Shown: positions 50,801-61,739, counted from the first letter of the stretch. The stretch: DNA of 64,000 nucleotides from Phenylobacterium sp. (GCF_013911965.1 NZ_JACESE010000005.1:124001-188000), one strand, 5' to 3'. Notes: a model not told the origin generated them from the letters alone. Numbers and translations are program-made.

Positions 50801-52269
50801 GCATCCCCATCACGCGCGCGCAGCTGGCGGCCGGGGGCATGATCCTGCTCCTGCTGGGCGGCGCTGGCGGCTACGGCCTCTCGAGGCTGAGCTCATCCGA
50901 CAAGCCGGCGCCGGCCCCAACCAGCGCCGGCCGCCAGGTGCTCTATTGGTACGACCCGATGGTCCCCAGCCAACGGTTCGACAAGCCGGGCAAATCCCCG
51001 TTCATGGACATGCAGCTGGTGCCCAAGTACGCCGACGAGGCGGGGGCGGACGCCGGTGTGCAGATCGATCCGGCGAGGGTCCAGAGCCTCGGCGTACGTC
51101 TGGCGACAGCCGAACCGGGGCGCCTGCCTAGCGAGATCACCGCCCCGGGGGTCATTGACTTCAACGGGCGCGACCTCGTGGTGGTCCAGGCGCGGGCCGG
51201 CGGCTTCGTGCAGCGTGTCTATGCGCGTGCGCCCGGCGACATCATCGCCGCGGGCGCGCCGCTCGCCGACGTGCTCACGCCGGAGTGGGGCGGCGCCCAG
51301 ACGGAGTTCCTGGCCGTTCGCCGCACCGGCGATCCGGCCTTGATCGCGGCCGCGCGCCAACGCCTGGCGCTGCTCGGCATGTCGCCCAGCCTGATCGCCT
51401 CGGTCGAACGCAGTGGTCGGCCGCAGACGGTCGTCCGCATCACAGCGCCGGGTGGCGGCGTGATCCGAACGCTGAGCGTGCGCAATGGCATGACGGTGAG
51501 CCAGGGCCAGACGCTCGCTGAGATCAGCGGGCTGGGGAGCGTCTGGCTCAACGTTTCGGTGCCCGAAGCCATGGCCGGCCAAGTCCGCCCCGGACAGACC
51601 GTGACGGTCACGCTCACCGCCTTCCCGGGCGAGCAGTTTGCCGGGCGTGTCTCAGCCATTCTGCCGGAAGCGGCCGCCGAGAGCCGCACCCTGACCGCGC
51701 GGGTCGAACTGCCGAACCGCGGCGGGCGCCTGCGGCCGGGCATGTACGGACAGGCGCAGTTCGCGGGCGCCGCCTCGCCCGCGCTGCTTGTCCCCTCCGA
51801 AGCGGTGATCCGGACGGGTCGCCGCGCACTCGTCATGCTGGCCCAGCCTGGGGGACGATTCCGTCCGGCCGAGGTGCAGGTCGGCCGCGAGGCGGGAGAT
51901 CGGACTGAGATTCTGGCAGGCCTCCACGCGGGCGAACAGGTGGTCGCCTCCGGCCAGTTCCTGCTCGACTCAGAGGCCAGCCTTGCCGGCGTGCAGGCGC
52001 GGCCGATCCCGTCGACGCCGCCCGCGGCGGCCCCATCGACCGCCTACGAGACGACCGGACGGATCGAGCGGTTGCAGGGCCGGTCGATCACGCTCAGCCA
52101 CCAGCCGGTCCCGGCCTTGCAATGGCCGGCGATGACCATGAGCTTCACCCTCGCCGACCCGAAGCTGGCCAAGGGTCTGAAGACCGGCGATCCGGTGCGC
52201 TTCGCCTTCGACCAGGCCGGCGGCGTACCTACCGTGCGGCGGATCGCCAAGCTGGATGCGGCCGGTTGA
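50797..52269 (+). CDS. cusB: RND periplasmic adaptor CusB with fused CusF domain
   Basis: 490 residues. N-terminal anchor helix, then the heavy-metal-binding segment [20 protein letters not shown]...MDMQLVPKY (about residues 49-75) that holds the Met ligands of CusB. Barrel-sandwich, beta-barrel and membrane-proximal domains follow ([37 protein letters not shown]). The last ~75 residues form a CusF-like domain with the Trp/Met copper motif [10 protein letters not shown], so a copper chaperone is fused to the adaptor. It moves Cu(I)/Ag(I) to CusA. It overlaps its neighbours on both sides. Confidence 0.93.
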   Translation: MSIPITRAQLAAGGMILLLLGGAGGYGLSRLSSSDKPAPAPTSAGRQVLYWYDPMVPSQRFDKPGKSPFMDMQLVPKYADEAGADAGVQIDPARVQSLGVRLATAEPGRLPSEITAPGVIDFNGRDLVVVQARAGGFVQRVYARAPGDIIAAGAPLADVLTPEWGGAQTEFLAVRRTGDPALIAAARQRLALLGMSPSLIASVERSGRPQTVVRITAPGGGVIRTLSVRNGMTVSQGQTLAEISGLGSVWLNVSVPEAMAGQVRPGQTVTVTLTAFPGEQFAGRVSAILPEAAAESRTLTARVELPNRGGRLRPGMYGQAQFAGAASPALLVPSEAVIRTGRRALVMLAQPGGRFRPAEVQVGREAGDRTEILAGLHAGEQVVASGQFLLDSEASLAGVQARPIPSTPPAAAPSTAYETTGRIERLQGRSITLSHQPVPALQWPAMTMSFTLADPKLAKGLKTGDPVRFAFDQAGGVPTVRRIAKLDAAG

Positions 52270-55200
52270 TCGCCGCCCTTATCCGCGCCTCCGTCCGGGG
52301 ACGGTTCTTCGTGCTGATCGCGGCCGCCGGCCTGTTGCTGGCCGGGCTCTGGGCGGTCCGCTCCACAGCGGTGGACGCGCTGCCTGACCTCTCCGACGTC
52401 CAGGTGGTGATCCGCACCAGCTACCCGGGACAGGCGCCTCAGCTCGTCGAGAACCAGGTCACCTATCCGCTCGCCACCACCATGCTCTCGGTCCCCGGAG
52501 CCAAGACGGTGCGGGGCTACTCCTTCTTCGGCGACAGCTTCGTCTATGTGCTCTTCGAAGATGGGACCGACCTCTATTGGGCGCGGTCGCGGGTGCTGGA
52601 ATACCTCAACCAGGTGCAGGGGCGGCTCCCCGCGTCCGCCAAGCCGGCGCTTGGACCCGACGCCACCGGGGTCGGCTGGATCTACGAATATGCGTTGGTC
52701 GACCGCAGCGGGCGACACGACCTCTCCCAGCTTCGCAGCCTGCAGGACTGGTTCCTCCGCTATGAGCTGAAGAGCCTGCCCGGCGTCGCCGAGGTGGCGA
52801 GCGTCGGCGGGATGGTCCGCCAGTATCAGGTGGTCCTCGACCCGACCAAGCTCGCCGCCTATGGCGTCACCCACACTGAGGTGGTGGGCGCGCTGCGCAA
52901 CGCCAACCAGGAAGCCGGCGGTTCGGTGCTCGAGCTGGGCGAAGCCGAATACATGGTCCGCTCAGGCGGCTATCTGGCGAGCCTCGACGACTTCCGCGCG
53001 GTGCCGTTGCGCGCGGCGGCAGGTGGCGTGCCAGTGCGCCTGGGAGATGTCGCCACGGTACAGGTTGGCCCGGAGATGCGGCGCGGCATCGCCGAGCTGG
53101 ATGGCCAAGGCGAGGTGGCCGGCGGCGTGGTGATCCTGCGTTCTGGAAAGAACGCCCGCGAGACCATCGGGGCGGTGAAGTCGAAGCTGGCCGAACTAAA
53201 GGGCAGCCTGCCGGCCGGCGTGGAGGTCGTGACGACCTACGACCGGTCGCAGCTGATCGACCGCGCCATCGCCAATCTGACGCAGAAGCTGGTCGAGGAG
53301 TTCATCGTCGTCGCGATCGTCTGCGGCCTCTTCCTGTGGCACGCGCGCTCGGCGCTGGTGGCGATCCTCACCCTGCCGCTCGGCGTGCTGGCGGCTGTCC
53401 TGGTGATGCGCGGCCAGGGCGTGAACGCCAACATCATGTCGCTGGGCGGCATCGCCATCGCCATCGGCGCCATGGTCGACGCCGCCGTGGTGATGATCGA
53501 GAACGCGCACAAGCACCTCGAGCGGTGGACTCATGAGCATCCGGGCCGGACGCTCCGCGGCGAGGCCCGTTGGAAGGTGGTGACCGAGGCGGCCGCAGAG
53601 GTCGGGCCGGCCCTGTTCTTCAGCCTGGTGATCATCACCCTGTCCTTCGTGCCGGTGTTCACACTTCAGGCGCAGGAGGGCCGGCTCTTCGCGCCGCTGG
53701 CTTTCACGAAGACCTACGCCATGGCGGCCGCCGCGATCCTGTCGGTGACCCTCGTGCCGGTGCTGATGGGCTACCTGATCCGCGGTCGCATTCCCGCCGA
53801 GCAGGACAATCCGCTCAACCGGGCGCTGACCCGGGCCTACCGGCCAGCGCTCGACTGGGTCCTGCGGCGCCCTAGGACCACGCTGTTGCTGGCGGCCTTG
53901 GCCTTCACCACGACGGCCTGGCCGCTCAGCCGCCTGGGCGGCGAGTTCCTGCCGTCGATGGACGAGGGCGACCTGCTCTACATGCCCTCAGCCCTCCCCG
54001 GGATTTCGGCCGCCAAGGCCGCCGAGCTGCTGCAACAGACGGACCGGCTGATCCTCACGGTGCCTGAGGTGAAGACCGTGTTCGGCAAGGCCGGACGGGC
54101 GGAGACCGCCACGGACCCCGCCCCGCTGGAGATGTTCGAGACCACCATCCAGTTCAAGCCACGCGACCAATGGCGGGCGGGCATGACGCCTGAGAAGCTG
54201 GTCGAAGAACTCGACCGGACCGTGAAAGTCCCCGGTCTCGCCAATGTCTGGGTGCCGCCGATCCGCAACCGGATCGACATGCTGGCGACCGGGGTGAAGA
54301 GCCCGATCGGGGTGAAGGTCTCAGGACCAAACCTCGCCGAACTCGACCGCATCGCCGGCCGCATCGAAGCGGTCGCCAAGACCGTGCCGGGGGTGAGCTC
54401 CGCCCTCGCCGAGCGCTTGACCGGCGGACGCTACGTCGATGTCGACATCGACCGCGCCGCCGCCGCGCGCTTCGGGCTCAACATCAGCGACGTGCAGGCC
54501 ATCGTGTCTGGCGCAATCGGCGGCGAGACCGTCGGCGAGACGGTGGAAGGCCTCGCCCGCTATCCGATCAGCGTGCGCTACCCGCGCGAGCTGCGTGACA
54601 GCCTGGAAGGCCTACGTTCGCTGCCGATCGTCACGCCGGCCGGGCAGCAGATCACGCTCGGAACCGTCGCCCGGGTGCAGATCGCCGACGGCCCGCCGAT
54701 GCTGAAGACGGAGAACGGCCGCCCCTCAACCTGGGTCTATGTGGACGTGCGTGGACGCGATCTCGCCTCGGTGGTCGGCGACCTGCAGACGGCGGTCGCC
54801 CGTGACGTGAAGCTCACGCCGGGGGTCAGCGTCGCCTACTCGGGTCAGTTCGAGTACCTGCAGCGGGCGGCCGATCGGCTGAAGATCGTCGTGCCGGCGA
54901 CCTTGGCTATCATCTTCCTCTTGCTCTACCTGACCTTCGGCCGCTTGGACGAAGCGGCGCTGATCATGGCCACCCTGCCGTTCGCGCTCACCGGCGGGAT
55001 CTGGGCGCTTTATCTGCTCGGCTATCACCAGTCGGTGGCGACGGGGGTGGGCTTCATCGCCCTGGCCGGCGTCTCCGCCGAATTCGGCGTGGTGATGCTG
55101 ATCTACCTGAAACACGCCCTGCAGGAGCGTGGTCCCGATCCCACGCCGAGCCAGGTCGCCGAGGCGGTGCGCGAAGGGGCGCTGCTTCGGGTGCGGCCGA

Positions 55201-55418
55201 AGGCGATGACTGTCGCAGTTATCCTGGCGGGCCTCTTCCCCATCCTGATCGGCCATGGCGCCGGTTCGGAGGTCATGGGCCGCATCGCTGCGCCCATGAT
55301 CGGCGGCATGCTCACCGCCCCCTTGCTTTCCATGCTCGTCATCCCGGCAGGGTACCTCCTGCTGCGGCGTCGGCGCACGGATCCCCCAGCTTCAACCCCT
55401 AAAGGAGACTACCCATGA
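52266..55418 (+). CDS. cusA: RND efflux pump CusA (Cu(I)/Ag(I) type)
   Basis: 1050 residues starting at TTG 52266, which overlaps the cusB stop (TTGA); this gives the usual family length (E. coli CusA is 1047). Heavy-metal RND signatures: [20 protein letters not shown] near the N-terminus, [20 protein letters not shown] in TM4, two large periplasmic porter loops, and [15 protein letters not shown] in TM10. Periplasmic methionines in the second loop (e.g. [15 protein letters not shown]) fit a copper pathway. The closest alternative is a CzcA-type pump, but the CusF domains either side favour Cu/Ag. Confidence 0.94.
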   Translation: MIAALIRASVRGRFFVLIAAAGLLLAGLWAVRSTAVDALPDLSDVQVVIRTSYPGQAPQLVENQVTYPLATTMLSVPGAKTVRGYSFFGDSFVYVLFEDGTDLYWARSRVLEYLNQVQGRLPASAKPALGPDATGVGWIYEYALVDRSGRHDLSQLRSLQDWFLRYELKSLPGVAEVASVGGMVRQYQVVLDPTKLAAYGVTHTEVVGALRNANQEAGGSVLELGEAEYMVRSGGYLASLDDFRAVPLRAAAGGVPVRLGDVATVQVGPEMRRGIAELDGQGEVAGGVVILRSGKNARETIGAVKSKLAELKGSLPAGVEVVTTYDRSQLIDRAIANLTQKLVEEFIVVAIVCGLFLWHARSALVAILTLPLGVLAAVLVMRGQGVNANIMSLGGIAIAIGAMVDAAVVMIENAHKHLERWTHEHPGRTLRGEARWKVVTEAAAEVGPALFFSLVIITLSFVPVFTLQAQEGRLFAPLAFTKTYAMAAAAILSVTLVPVLMGYLIRGRIPAEQDNPLNRALTRAYRPALDWVLRRPRTTLLLAALAFTTTAWPLSRLGGEFLPSMDEGDLLYMPSALPGISAAKAAELLQQTDRLILTVPEVKTVFGKAGRAETATDPAPLEMFETTIQFKPRDQWRAGMTPEKLVEELDRTVKVPGLANVWVPPIRNRIDMLATGVKSPIGVKVSGPNLAELDRIAGRIEAVAKTVPGVSSALAERLTGGRYVDVDIDRAAAARFGLNISDVQAIVSGAIGGETVGETVEGLARYPISVRYPRELRDSLEGLRSLPIVTPAGQQITLGTVARVQIADGPPMLKTENGRPSTWVYVDVRGRDLASVVGDLQTAVARDVKLTPGVSVAYSGQFEYLQRAADRLKIVVPATLAIIFLLLYLTFGRLDEAALIMATLPFALTGGIWALYLLGYHQSVATGVGFIALAGVSAEFGVVMLIYLKHALQERGPDPTPSQVAEAVREGALLRVRPKAMTVAVILAGLFPILIGHGAGSEVMGRIAAPMIGGMLTAPLLSMLVIPAGYLLLRRRRTDPPASTPKGDYP

Positions 55419-55810
55419 AGCGCGCTTATCTCATCGCCGGCGTCGTCAGCGCCGTTCTCGCTCTGGCCGCCTGCGGCCAAAAGACCGAGACCCAGGCGGA
55501 AGCCTCCACGGCCCCGGCCGAACCTGCCGCGGCGCCCGCCGCCACCGACAGCATGGCGGGCATCAACATGGCTTCGGCCGAGGCCGCCAAGACCGCCAAG
55601 GGGACCGGGACCGTCACCGCCGTGGATGCGGCGAGCGGCGCCATCACCATCAACCACGGGCCGATCCCGGAGGCCAACTGGCCGGCCATGACCATGGCCT
55701 TCAAGGCTGCGCCGGCCCTGACCCAAGGGCTCAAGGCCGGCGACAAGGTCGCCTTCGACTTGAAGCTCGAGAACGGCGGCGGCGAAGTCACCGCGATCCA
55801 GAAGCAGTAG
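55415..55810 (+). CDS. cusF: CusF-like periplasmic copper chaperone, lipoprotein form
   Basis: 131 residues; AAAGGAG precedes the ATG, which overlaps the cusA stop. A lipobox LAAC (Cys ~20) shows it is membrane-tethered, followed by an Ala/Pro-rich linker and a CusF OB-fold domain: [20 protein letters not shown], then NWPAMTMAF with the conserved Trp and two Met that bind Cu(I)/Ag(I), ending VTAIQKQ. It complements the CusF domain fused to CusB. Confidence 0.93.
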   Translation: MKRAYLIAGVVSAVLALAACGQKTETQAEASTAPAEPAAAPAATDSMAGINMASAEAAKTAKGTGTVTAVDAASGAITINHGPIPEANWPAMTMAFKAAPALTQGLKAGDKVAFDLKLENGGGEVTAIQKQ

Positions 55811-55833
55811 GCGCCGCGCCTGTCGGACCACGG

Positions 55834-55874
55834 GGGATGGCTCAAGCTCAGCGCACCTGGGGGTGAGCCATCCC
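55834..55874 (+). terminator. Terminator hairpin of the Cus operon
   Basis: Perfect 11-bp inverted repeat GGGATGGCTCA / TGAGCCATCCC with a 19-base loop, 24 bases after the cusF stop and 50 bases before the end of the convergent MAPEG gene. Confidence 0.6.
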
Positions 55875-55924
55875 ATCTGCGGCTGCGATGGCCCAGCGCC
55901 TGCCTTGGTGCGCGGATTGCGCCG

Positions 55925-56488
55925 TCACACCAGGTCTCGGGCAATCTCGATCAGGGTCCAGGCATAGGCCCCCACGGTCGGTATCGCAGTCGTGGCGACC
56001 CCGAAGGCGCGTCCACCAGCGCCTTGCGGGTAGCCGTGCAAGAAGGTCACGCGGCCGAGGCCAAAGAGGGCTACGGCGCACGCAATATAGGCGAGCGGCG
56101 CCTCGCCGGAGGTTGTGGCGAGCGCCAAATGGCCAACCACCGCAATGAAGGCCTGCTCTAGGGTGTTCTGCAGAAAGGCCGCTGGGACTGCGAGGCGCGC
56201 GCTCGGCTGGCTGTACGCGGAACCGGCGTTGTCCTCGACGGAGGTGAACCGCACCTTCGCCACCATGCGCACGGCCAGAACGACCCACAGCGCGATCAGC
56301 AGGTCGGCTTTCAGCGCAAACGCGAGGCGCTCGGCGAGGTCCTGCGGAAAGGCGAGGCGTCGGGGGAGCCCCACGCAGGCGAGCACCAGGGTTGATCCGC
56401 AGACGGCGAAGGCTAGGAGCGCTCCGAGTTTCACGGTGCGCTGTTCCTTTGGCAGATCAACCCTTGGCCGCGTGGGCGGCTTGGTCAT
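55925..56488 (-). CDS. MAPEG family membrane protein
   Basis: 187 residues from the ATG at 56488, overlapping the upstream stop (ATGA). Four helices, with the family-typical FLQNTLEQAFIAVVGHLALA and RVTFLHGYPQGAGGRAFGVA segments. MAPEG proteins include microsomal glutathione transferases and related small-molecule conjugating enzymes; the bacterial role is mostly unknown. It is the third gene of the leftward operon starting at the MerR-type promoter near 59660. Confidence 0.85.
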   Translation of the reverse strand: MTKPPTRPRVDLPKEQRTVKLGALLAFAVCGSTLVLACVGLPRRLAFPQDLAERLAFALKADLLIALWVVLAVRMVAKVRFTSVEDNAGSAYSQPSARLAVPAAFLQNTLEQAFIAVVGHLALATTSGEAPLAYIACAVALFGLGRVTFLHGYPQGAGGRAFGVATTAIPTVGAYAWTLIEIARDLV

Positions 56489-58758
56489 TGCGGTGACCTC
56501 TTCGCGCGGGCCCAAAGCCGATAGGTGTCCCCGAAGATCTCAGGGTGATCGAGCTCATGGCGATGCAAGGCGCGAAGATCACGCAAGGCGCCCGAGCGGG
56601 GGTTCTGCGCCAAGTATCGCGTCCGGTCGGCGGTATGGCCGAACTGGACGCCGAGGAACTCGAGACCCGCCACCCCGAACATCTCCCCGATCTGAGGCAG
56701 GGTGAAACGGTGCTCGTTCACGTGGAACAGGAGGTCACGACAGTCTGAAAGGGTCCAGAAGTCAGACGCGGGGCTCATTACGGCCTCCAGCGCGGGTGGC
56801 GCACCATCGAGCATCAGGGAACGGCGGAGCGCCCGGATGCCATCCGCGTCGTCGCGATATCCGGCGCGCGCAATGTGGGCGCGCGCTTCGATGACCGCAC
56901 GTCGACCGATTTCGCTGTAGAGGCCAACGAAGAGGAGCCCAGATGAGCTCAGCAGCCCGGCAAGATTCCGCAGCCCCTGCGCCGGATCCTCCATGTGATG
57001 GAGCACGCCGAAGCTGTCGATCAGGTCAAAACGTTCCTCCAAGGCCGCTAGGTCCAGGATGTCCGCCTGCAGGTGTTCCACGTCGGTGAGCCTGTACTCC
57101 CGAGCCTTGCGCATGGCGTAGCCGAGACTGGCGGCGCTGAGGTCCACCGCCAGGATGGAGGCCCCGCGATAGGTCGTCGCGACCCGCATGGTCTCCAGCC
57201 CGGTGCCGCAGCCGGCGATCAACACGCGGGGGCGGGCAAGATCGGGAATGTCGCCGGCCGGCAGGTCAGGCAGGGCGTTCTGGACAGCCCTTCGGAAGGG
57301 CAGCGGCTCGCCGAGGCTGCAGCGCGTCCAGCGCGGGTAAGGGTTCTGCTCGTACTGTTGCTGGACGGCCCGCGAGACGACGTCCGTGGGAGGCTTGAGG
57401 ACGGGCAGTCGGTCGCGCAGCTCGGCTTCCTGGTCCGGCTCACTGAGCTGCTCGCGAAGGAGGTCGGCGAGAAACGGCAGGGCGGCGCCCCGGAGCCGCG
57501 CAGCGAGCGGGGTTGCGGCGAGCGGACGATAGGCGGCGACGATCGCGATCTTGGTGAGATCGCCCGGCTGCTGTCCGAGGTCCTCGCGGTCGAGGGCCGT
57601 GATCAGGCTGCCGACGCGAGCCTGCTCGGCCGGCGCCGCGAATAGGACGTACTCGTTGAGGAACGCCTGCCGGGCGAGACCGATCGCAATGCTGAGCTCC
57701 TCCTCAAGGGGTTCGGCCGCCCCCTCCGTGAGCCTCAAGAGATCGGACCGCAGCTGGACAAGCACGAATTCGATGGCCACGTCGGGCACGGGAGCGGTGG
57801 CCAGCAAGGTTTGAAATAGGTGATCCTGGATGAGCTGGGAGGCTGTCGTCGCCTCGCGCTCCAATGTCTCTGCGAGCTGACCGGGCGCCCCGGCGATACT
57901 TTCGAGGAGACGATCAATCTCTGGCTGCTGCCGCAACACTGCGATGGCGGCAGTCGCCAGATTGCGGGGGTTGACGTCCGGGCGGTCGAACAGCTGCAGC
58001 AAGATCTCTCTGAATGCCGGCGTCGGGGGCGCTAACCGAGTGTGGCGGAGTGCGCCAGCAAGGCGCCGCCAGGCCTCGGCGTCGCCGGGCGCGGCCTCCA
58101 CGGCCTGGGCGAGCAACGCCAGCCCTTCCATGCCGTGACCGAGTTGCAGGCGCGCAAGGCCGAGGTTCGCCAGCAAAATCGCACGCAGGGGGTGCCCCGC
58201 CGGCGTCGCCTTTCTACCCCTATGGAAGTGTTCCGCAGCTCCCGCGGCGTCGCCGCTCTGCAGGCACAAGAGACCTAGCCCATTGAGGGCGGTCGGCAGT
58301 GCGGGCGCTCGTTTCAGTGCAGAGCGGTAGCAACGCTCCGCGTCGGACCGTCGTCCGATCAGACGATAAGCGTCGCCGGCCGCAGCAAACGCCTCTGCGA
58401 AGTCTGGCTTGAGAGCTGCGGCCCGTTGGAAGAACGTCGCCGCGATCTCGTAAGCCTGCAGCCGTCGATGGGCTTCACCGAGATTGAACTGAATGAATGG
58501 GTTCTTCGGCTGCCCACTCGCCGCCTTTTCAAACCATGCGACCGCGTCGTCTGACCGCCCACGGTTCAAAGAGACCGTACCCAGGACATTCAGCGCTGAG
58601 GGATCCGAGGGCCTTGCCGCGAGAACCTTTCGAGCGTGCTTCTCTGCCTCAGGCCATCGGCCTGCGTTCACGTGCGCCACCGCCTGCTGCAGGTCGACCA
58701 CCGCCTGAGGTGGCCCCGCAGGCGTCAGGCGCGGCGGCGGAGGCGGGAACCGTCTCAT
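56485..58758 (-). CDS. TPR-repeat protein fused to a SAM-dependent methyltransferase
   Basis: 757 residues. A proline-rich start is followed by about six tetratricopeptide repeats (residues ~20-230; e.g. PEAEKHARKVLAARPSDPSA, PFIQFNLGEAHRRLQAYEIA), a helical middle region, then a class I methyltransferase domain from about residue 500: VLIAGCGTGLETMRVATTY, AVDLSAASLGYAMRKA, LQADILDL and DSFGVLHHMEDP. The substrate is unknown, possibly a protein held by the TPRs. It follows the CDF gene by 7 bases and is coupled to the MAPEG gene, so a metal-responsive promoter probably drives it. Confidence 0.87.
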   Translation of the reverse strand: MRRFPPPPPRLTPAGPPQAVVDLQQAVAHVNAGRWPEAEKHARKVLAARPSDPSALNVLGTVSLNRGRSDDAVAWFEKAASGQPKNPFIQFNLGEAHRRLQAYEIAATFFQRAAALKPDFAEAFAAAGDAYRLIGRRSDAERCYRSALKRAPALPTALNGLGLLCLQSGDAAGAAEHFHRGRKATPAGHPLRAILLANLGLARLQLGHGMEGLALLAQAVEAAPGDAEAWRRLAGALRHTRLAPPTPAFREILLQLFDRPDVNPRNLATAAIAVLRQQPEIDRLLESIAGAPGQLAETLEREATTASQLIQDHLFQTLLATAPVPDVAIEFVLVQLRSDLLRLTEGAAEPLEEELSIAIGLARQAFLNEYVLFAAPAEQARVGSLITALDREDLGQQPGDLTKIAIVAAYRPLAATPLAARLRGAALPFLADLLREQLSEPDQEAELRDRLPVLKPPTDVVSRAVQQQYEQNPYPRWTRCSLGEPLPFRRAVQNALPDLPAGDIPDLARPRVLIAGCGTGLETMRVATTYRGASILAVDLSAASLGYAMRKAREYRLTDVEHLQADILDLAALEERFDLIDSFGVLHHMEDPAQGLRNLAGLLSSSGLLFVGLYSEIGRRAVIEARAHIARAGYRDDADGIRALRRSLMLDGAPPALEAVMSPASDFWTLSDCRDLLFHVNEHRFTLPQIGEMFGVAGLEFLGVQFGHTADRTRYLAQNPRSGALRDLRALHRHELDHPEIFGDTYRLWARAKRSPQ

Positions 58759-58765
58759 GCACTGA

Positions 58766-59638
58766 TCAAGCGGCGCTCAGCGACCGCGCCTCCCTCAAAT
58801 CGGCCCTGGCATCGCGAATGATCGACCACGCAGATTGGAGGAAGAGCCCCGAAATGATCACCGCTACGACGAGATCGGGCCAAGCGGTCTTGGTCCAGAA
58901 CACCAGGCCTGCGGCGATCACGACGGCGAGGTTCCCCAGGGCGTCGTTGCGGGAGAAGAGCCAGACGGCGCGAACATTGGCGTCGCCGGCGCGGTGGGGG
59001 ATCAGGATGAGCGCCGCCGCAACGTTCGCCACCAGCGCGATCATGCCGAATACGCCCATGAGCTCGGCCTCTGGCTGGTTCAGCACCAGCACGCGATAGG
59101 CCGTGTTCAGAAGCACCCCGACGCCGAGCGCCGCCAGGAACAAGCCTTGGATAAGCGCAGAGCGCGCACGCCAGACGAGCGACCAGCCGATCGCCAGCAG
59201 GCCCAGGAACGTGATGAGCCCGTCGCCCATGAAGTCGAGGGCGTCCGCCTTCAGCGCCTGCGAGCCGGCGACGAAGCCGGCGACGATCTCCACCAGGCCG
59301 TAGCCGGCATTGATCAGCACCACGATCCAGAGCGCCCGCCGGTAGGCGGGCGTGATATGGCTGAGGTTCTTCGGGAGCTCATCGTCATCCGCCGTCGCCG
59401 AAGGCTCCGCGCGATCGATGTGATAGCCAAGGTCGGTGACCGTGGCCTCTACGGTCGGCACAAGCTTCGCGGCATCGTCGACCTTCAACGTCATCATCGA
59501 AGACGCGATGGAGACACGCGCTTCCTGGACACCAGGCAGCTTGGCCACCGCCGACTGGATCTTTTCCGCGCAGCTGGAGCAATCCATGCCGGTCACACGG
59601 TACCGGAGGGACTCTGCGGCGGCTGTCGTGTTCGACAT
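58766..59638 (-). CDS. Cation diffusion facilitator with N-terminal HMA domain
   Basis: 290 residues. An N-terminal heavy-metal-associated domain has VTGMDCSSCAEKIQ (Cys ~20 and 23); six membrane helices follow. The metal-site positions read DALDFMGD in TM2 and NDALGN in TM5, the pattern of the small cation-transporter branch of the CDF family rather than the His/Asp of CzcD. It should export a divalent metal (Pb, Cd or Zn) using the proton gradient. The MerR-type promoter directly upstream is of the PbrR/CadR kind. Confidence 0.9.
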   Translation of the reverse strand: MSNTTAAAESLRYRVTGMDCSSCAEKIQSAVAKLPGVQEARVSIASSMMTLKVDDAAKLVPTVEATVTDLGYHIDRAEPSATADDDELPKNLSHITPAYRRALWIVVLINAGYGLVEIVAGFVAGSQALKADALDFMGDGLITFLGLLAIGWSLVWRARSALIQGLFLAALGVGVLLNTAYRVLVLNQPEAELMGVFGMIALVANVAAALILIPHRAGDANVRAVWLFSRNDALGNLAVVIAAGLVFWTKTAWPDLVVAVIISGLFLQSAWSIIRDARADLREARSLSAA

Positions 59639-59659
59639 GTATTTTCTCCCGATGTGGCC

Positions 59660-59690
59660 ACTCTAATTGCTCTAGCGGCTTGAGGATCAA
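59660..59690 (-). promoter_or_regulatory. MerR-type promoter of the CDF operon
   Basis: The minus strand has -35 TTGATC (59690-59685), a 19-base spacer containing the imperfect dyad CTCAAGCCGCTAGAG, and -10 TAGAGT (59665-59660). The layout matches PbrR/CadR-type promoters. The start codon is 22 bases further on, after GGGAG. Confidence 0.75.
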
Positions 59691-59730
59691 GCCGTTGCGG
59701 CGGCTCTCCCGAGCCTCGCGAAGCCGGCTC

Positions 59731-59761
59731 TTGATCCTCTAGTGACTTGAGCATGTATCGT
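59731..59761 (+). promoter_or_regulatory. MerR-type promoter of the FTR1/PbrT-like gene
   Basis: -35 TTGATC at 59731-59736, a 19-base spacer with the near-perfect dyad CTCTAGTGACTTGAG (59737-59751), and -10 TATCGT at 59756-59761. Sister of the promoter at 59660, pointing the other way; both would answer to the same divalent-metal MerR regulator, which is not in the window. Confidence 0.75.
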
Positions 59762-59801
59762 GCTGTTAAGACCTATTCGCAGTCGCACTCAGGACGCTTC
59801 G

Positions 59802-61739
59802 ATGCCGGCGCTCGCACGCCTCTTCCTCGCGGTCGCCCTTCTCATGGCCGCCCAACTTCCCGCCACCGCCGTTGCCCAGGACGCGCCGCCCTCCGCGGCC
59901 GTCGCCTGGCGCCTGCTGGACTATATTGCGGTGGATTACCCCGGCGCTGTCTCCGACGGCCGGATCGTAAGCGAGGCCGAGTATGCGGAGATGCGGGAAT
60001 TCTCCGCCTCTGTGCGCAGCCGCATCGCCGCCCTGCCGGCGAGTTCCGCCAAACCGCAGCTCCTGGCAGAGGCGAACGCACTCGTCGGATCCGTGGATCA
60101 TCGTGCCGAGCCTGCCGAGGTGGCGCGCCGGGCCCGAACCCTCGCGGCCGATTTGCTAAAAGCGTACCCCGTGCCGCTCGCGCCGCAGCAGGCCCCAAAC
60201 CTGGTCCGGGGTGCGGCCCTTTACGCCGAGCAGTGCGCGTCCTGCCACGGCGCCGTCGGCAGGGGTGACGGCCCCAACGCCAAAGGCCTTGATCCTCCGC
60301 CGATCGCCTTCACCGACGTGGCGCGCGCCAACGAGCGGAGCCTCTTCGGTCTCTATCAGGTGATTGGCCAGGGGCTCGACGGCACGGCCATGCCCAGCTT
60401 CGCCCACCTGTCGTCCGACGATCGCTGGGCGCTGGCGTACTATGTTGGGACCTTCGCCTATTCCCGAGAGGCCGAGCGCGCCGGCGAGCAGGCGTGGCGC
60501 GCGGGGTCGCAGCTGCACGCCGTCGTCCCCGACCTACAGGTCCTGACCCAAACGACCCCCGCAGCTCTGGCGGCCCGCGTAGGCGAGCCGCAGGCCACCC
60601 AGATCATGGCTTATCTGCGCCGCCATCCTGAGGCTGTAGCGCCGAAGTCGGATGGCGGGCTGGACGTCGCCCGCCGCAAACTCGCGGAAAGCCTGAACGC
60701 CTACGAGGCGGGCGATCGCAAGCGGGCTGAGGAGCTCGCGCTGTCGGCGTATCTTGACGGGTTCGAGCCTGTCGAACCTCTGCTGCGCGCGCGAGACGGC
60801 GCCCTGATGGCGAAGGTCGAGGCGTCCATGGGCGAGCTCCGGGCCAGCCTTGCCCGCGGCGCGCCGTCGGCCGAAGTGGCCGCGCAGGTCCGAGGGCTGG
60901 ATGGGTTGTTCGATGAAGCTGCGCGGGCGCTCGCGCCGGAGCAGGCCAGCGCCGCCTCAAGCTTCCTCGGCGCCTTCACCATTCTGCTGCGGGAGGGAGT
61001 CGAGGCGCTTCTGATTGTGATCGCGATGATCGCCTTCCTACGGAAGGCCGAACGCCACGACGTACTGCCCTACGTCCACGGCGGCTGGATCGCCGCCCTT
61101 CTGGCGGGGGGGCTGACCTGGGCGGCGGCGACCTACCTCATCTCCATCAGCGGAGCGAGCCGCGAACTGACCGAAGGGTTCGGGTCCTTGGTCTCCGCAG
61201 TCGTGCTGATCTCGGTGGGGGTGTGGATGCATGGGAAGGCCCAGGCGGGCGCGTGGCAGGCGTATATTCGCGACAAGCTGTCGGCGGCGCTGTCAAAGCG
61301 GTCGGCCTGGTTCCTGTTCCTGTTGGCCTTCGTCGTCGTCTACCGGGAAATGTTCGAGACCATCCTGTTCTACGCCGCCCTCTGGAGTCAGGGGGGGCAG
61401 CTCGCGATGGTGTCCGGCGCCGGCTTGGCGGTCATCTGCCTGGCGGTGATCGCCTGGGCGCTGCTGAGCTACAGCAAGCGCCTGCCCATCGCGCAGTTCT
61501 TCTCCTACAGCTCGATCCTCATCGCCGTATTGGCCGTGGTGCTCGCCGGGAAAGGCGTGGCGGGTCTGCAGGAAGCGGGGATGCTCGATGTCCGGCCCCT
61601 GGCGGCGCTGCCCCGAATTGAGGTGCTCGGCGTGTTCCCGACCTGGGAAGGGCTCCTAGCTCAGCTGCTCACGCTGACCGTCGTGGTGGTCGGGTTCTGG
61701 GCAGCGGGCCGGCGCGCCCAGGCCGAGGCGCGGGTCTAG
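59802..61739 (+). CDS. pbrT: FTR1-family permease with cytochrome c domain (PbrT-like)
   Basis: 645 residues from the ATG at 59802. Signal peptide, then a periplasmic helical domain, a cytochrome c domain with CASCH (145-149) and axial-Met region [20 protein letters not shown], and a C-terminal FTR1 permease of about seven helices. The two FTR1 metal motifs REGVE (~residue 400) and REMFE (~510) are present. The family includes iron permeases and PbrT of lead-resistance operons. The PbrR/CadR-type promoter and the divergent CDF exporter favour a lead/divalent-metal role over iron; that is an inference. Confidence 0.87.
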   Translation: MPALARLFLAVALLMAAQLPATAVAQDAPPSAAVAWRLLDYIAVDYPGAVSDGRIVSEAEYAEMREFSASVRSRIAALPASSAKPQLLAEANALVGSVDHRAEPAEVARRARTLAADLLKAYPVPLAPQQAPNLVRGAALYAEQCASCHGAVGRGDGPNAKGLDPPPIAFTDVARANERSLFGLYQVIGQGLDGTAMPSFAHLSSDDRWALAYYVGTFAYSREAERAGEQAWRAGSQLHAVVPDLQVLTQTTPAALAARVGEPQATQIMAYLRRHPEAVAPKSDGGLDVARRKLAESLNAYEAGDRKRAEELALSAYLDGFEPVEPLLRARDGALMAKVEASMGELRASLARGAPSAEVAAQVRGLDGLFDEAARALAPEQASAASSFLGAFTILLREGVEALLIVIAMIAFLRKAERHDVLPYVHGGWIAALLAGGLTWAAATYLISISGASRELTEGFGSLVSAVVLISVGVWMHGKAQAGAWQAYIRDKLSAALSKRSAWFLFLLAFVVVYREMFETILFYAALWSQGGQLAMVSGAGLAVICLAVIAWALLSYSKRLPIAQFFSYSSILIAVLAVVLAGKGVAGLQEAGMLDVRPLAALPRIEVLGVFPTWEGLLAQLLTLTVVVVGFWAAGRRAQAEARV

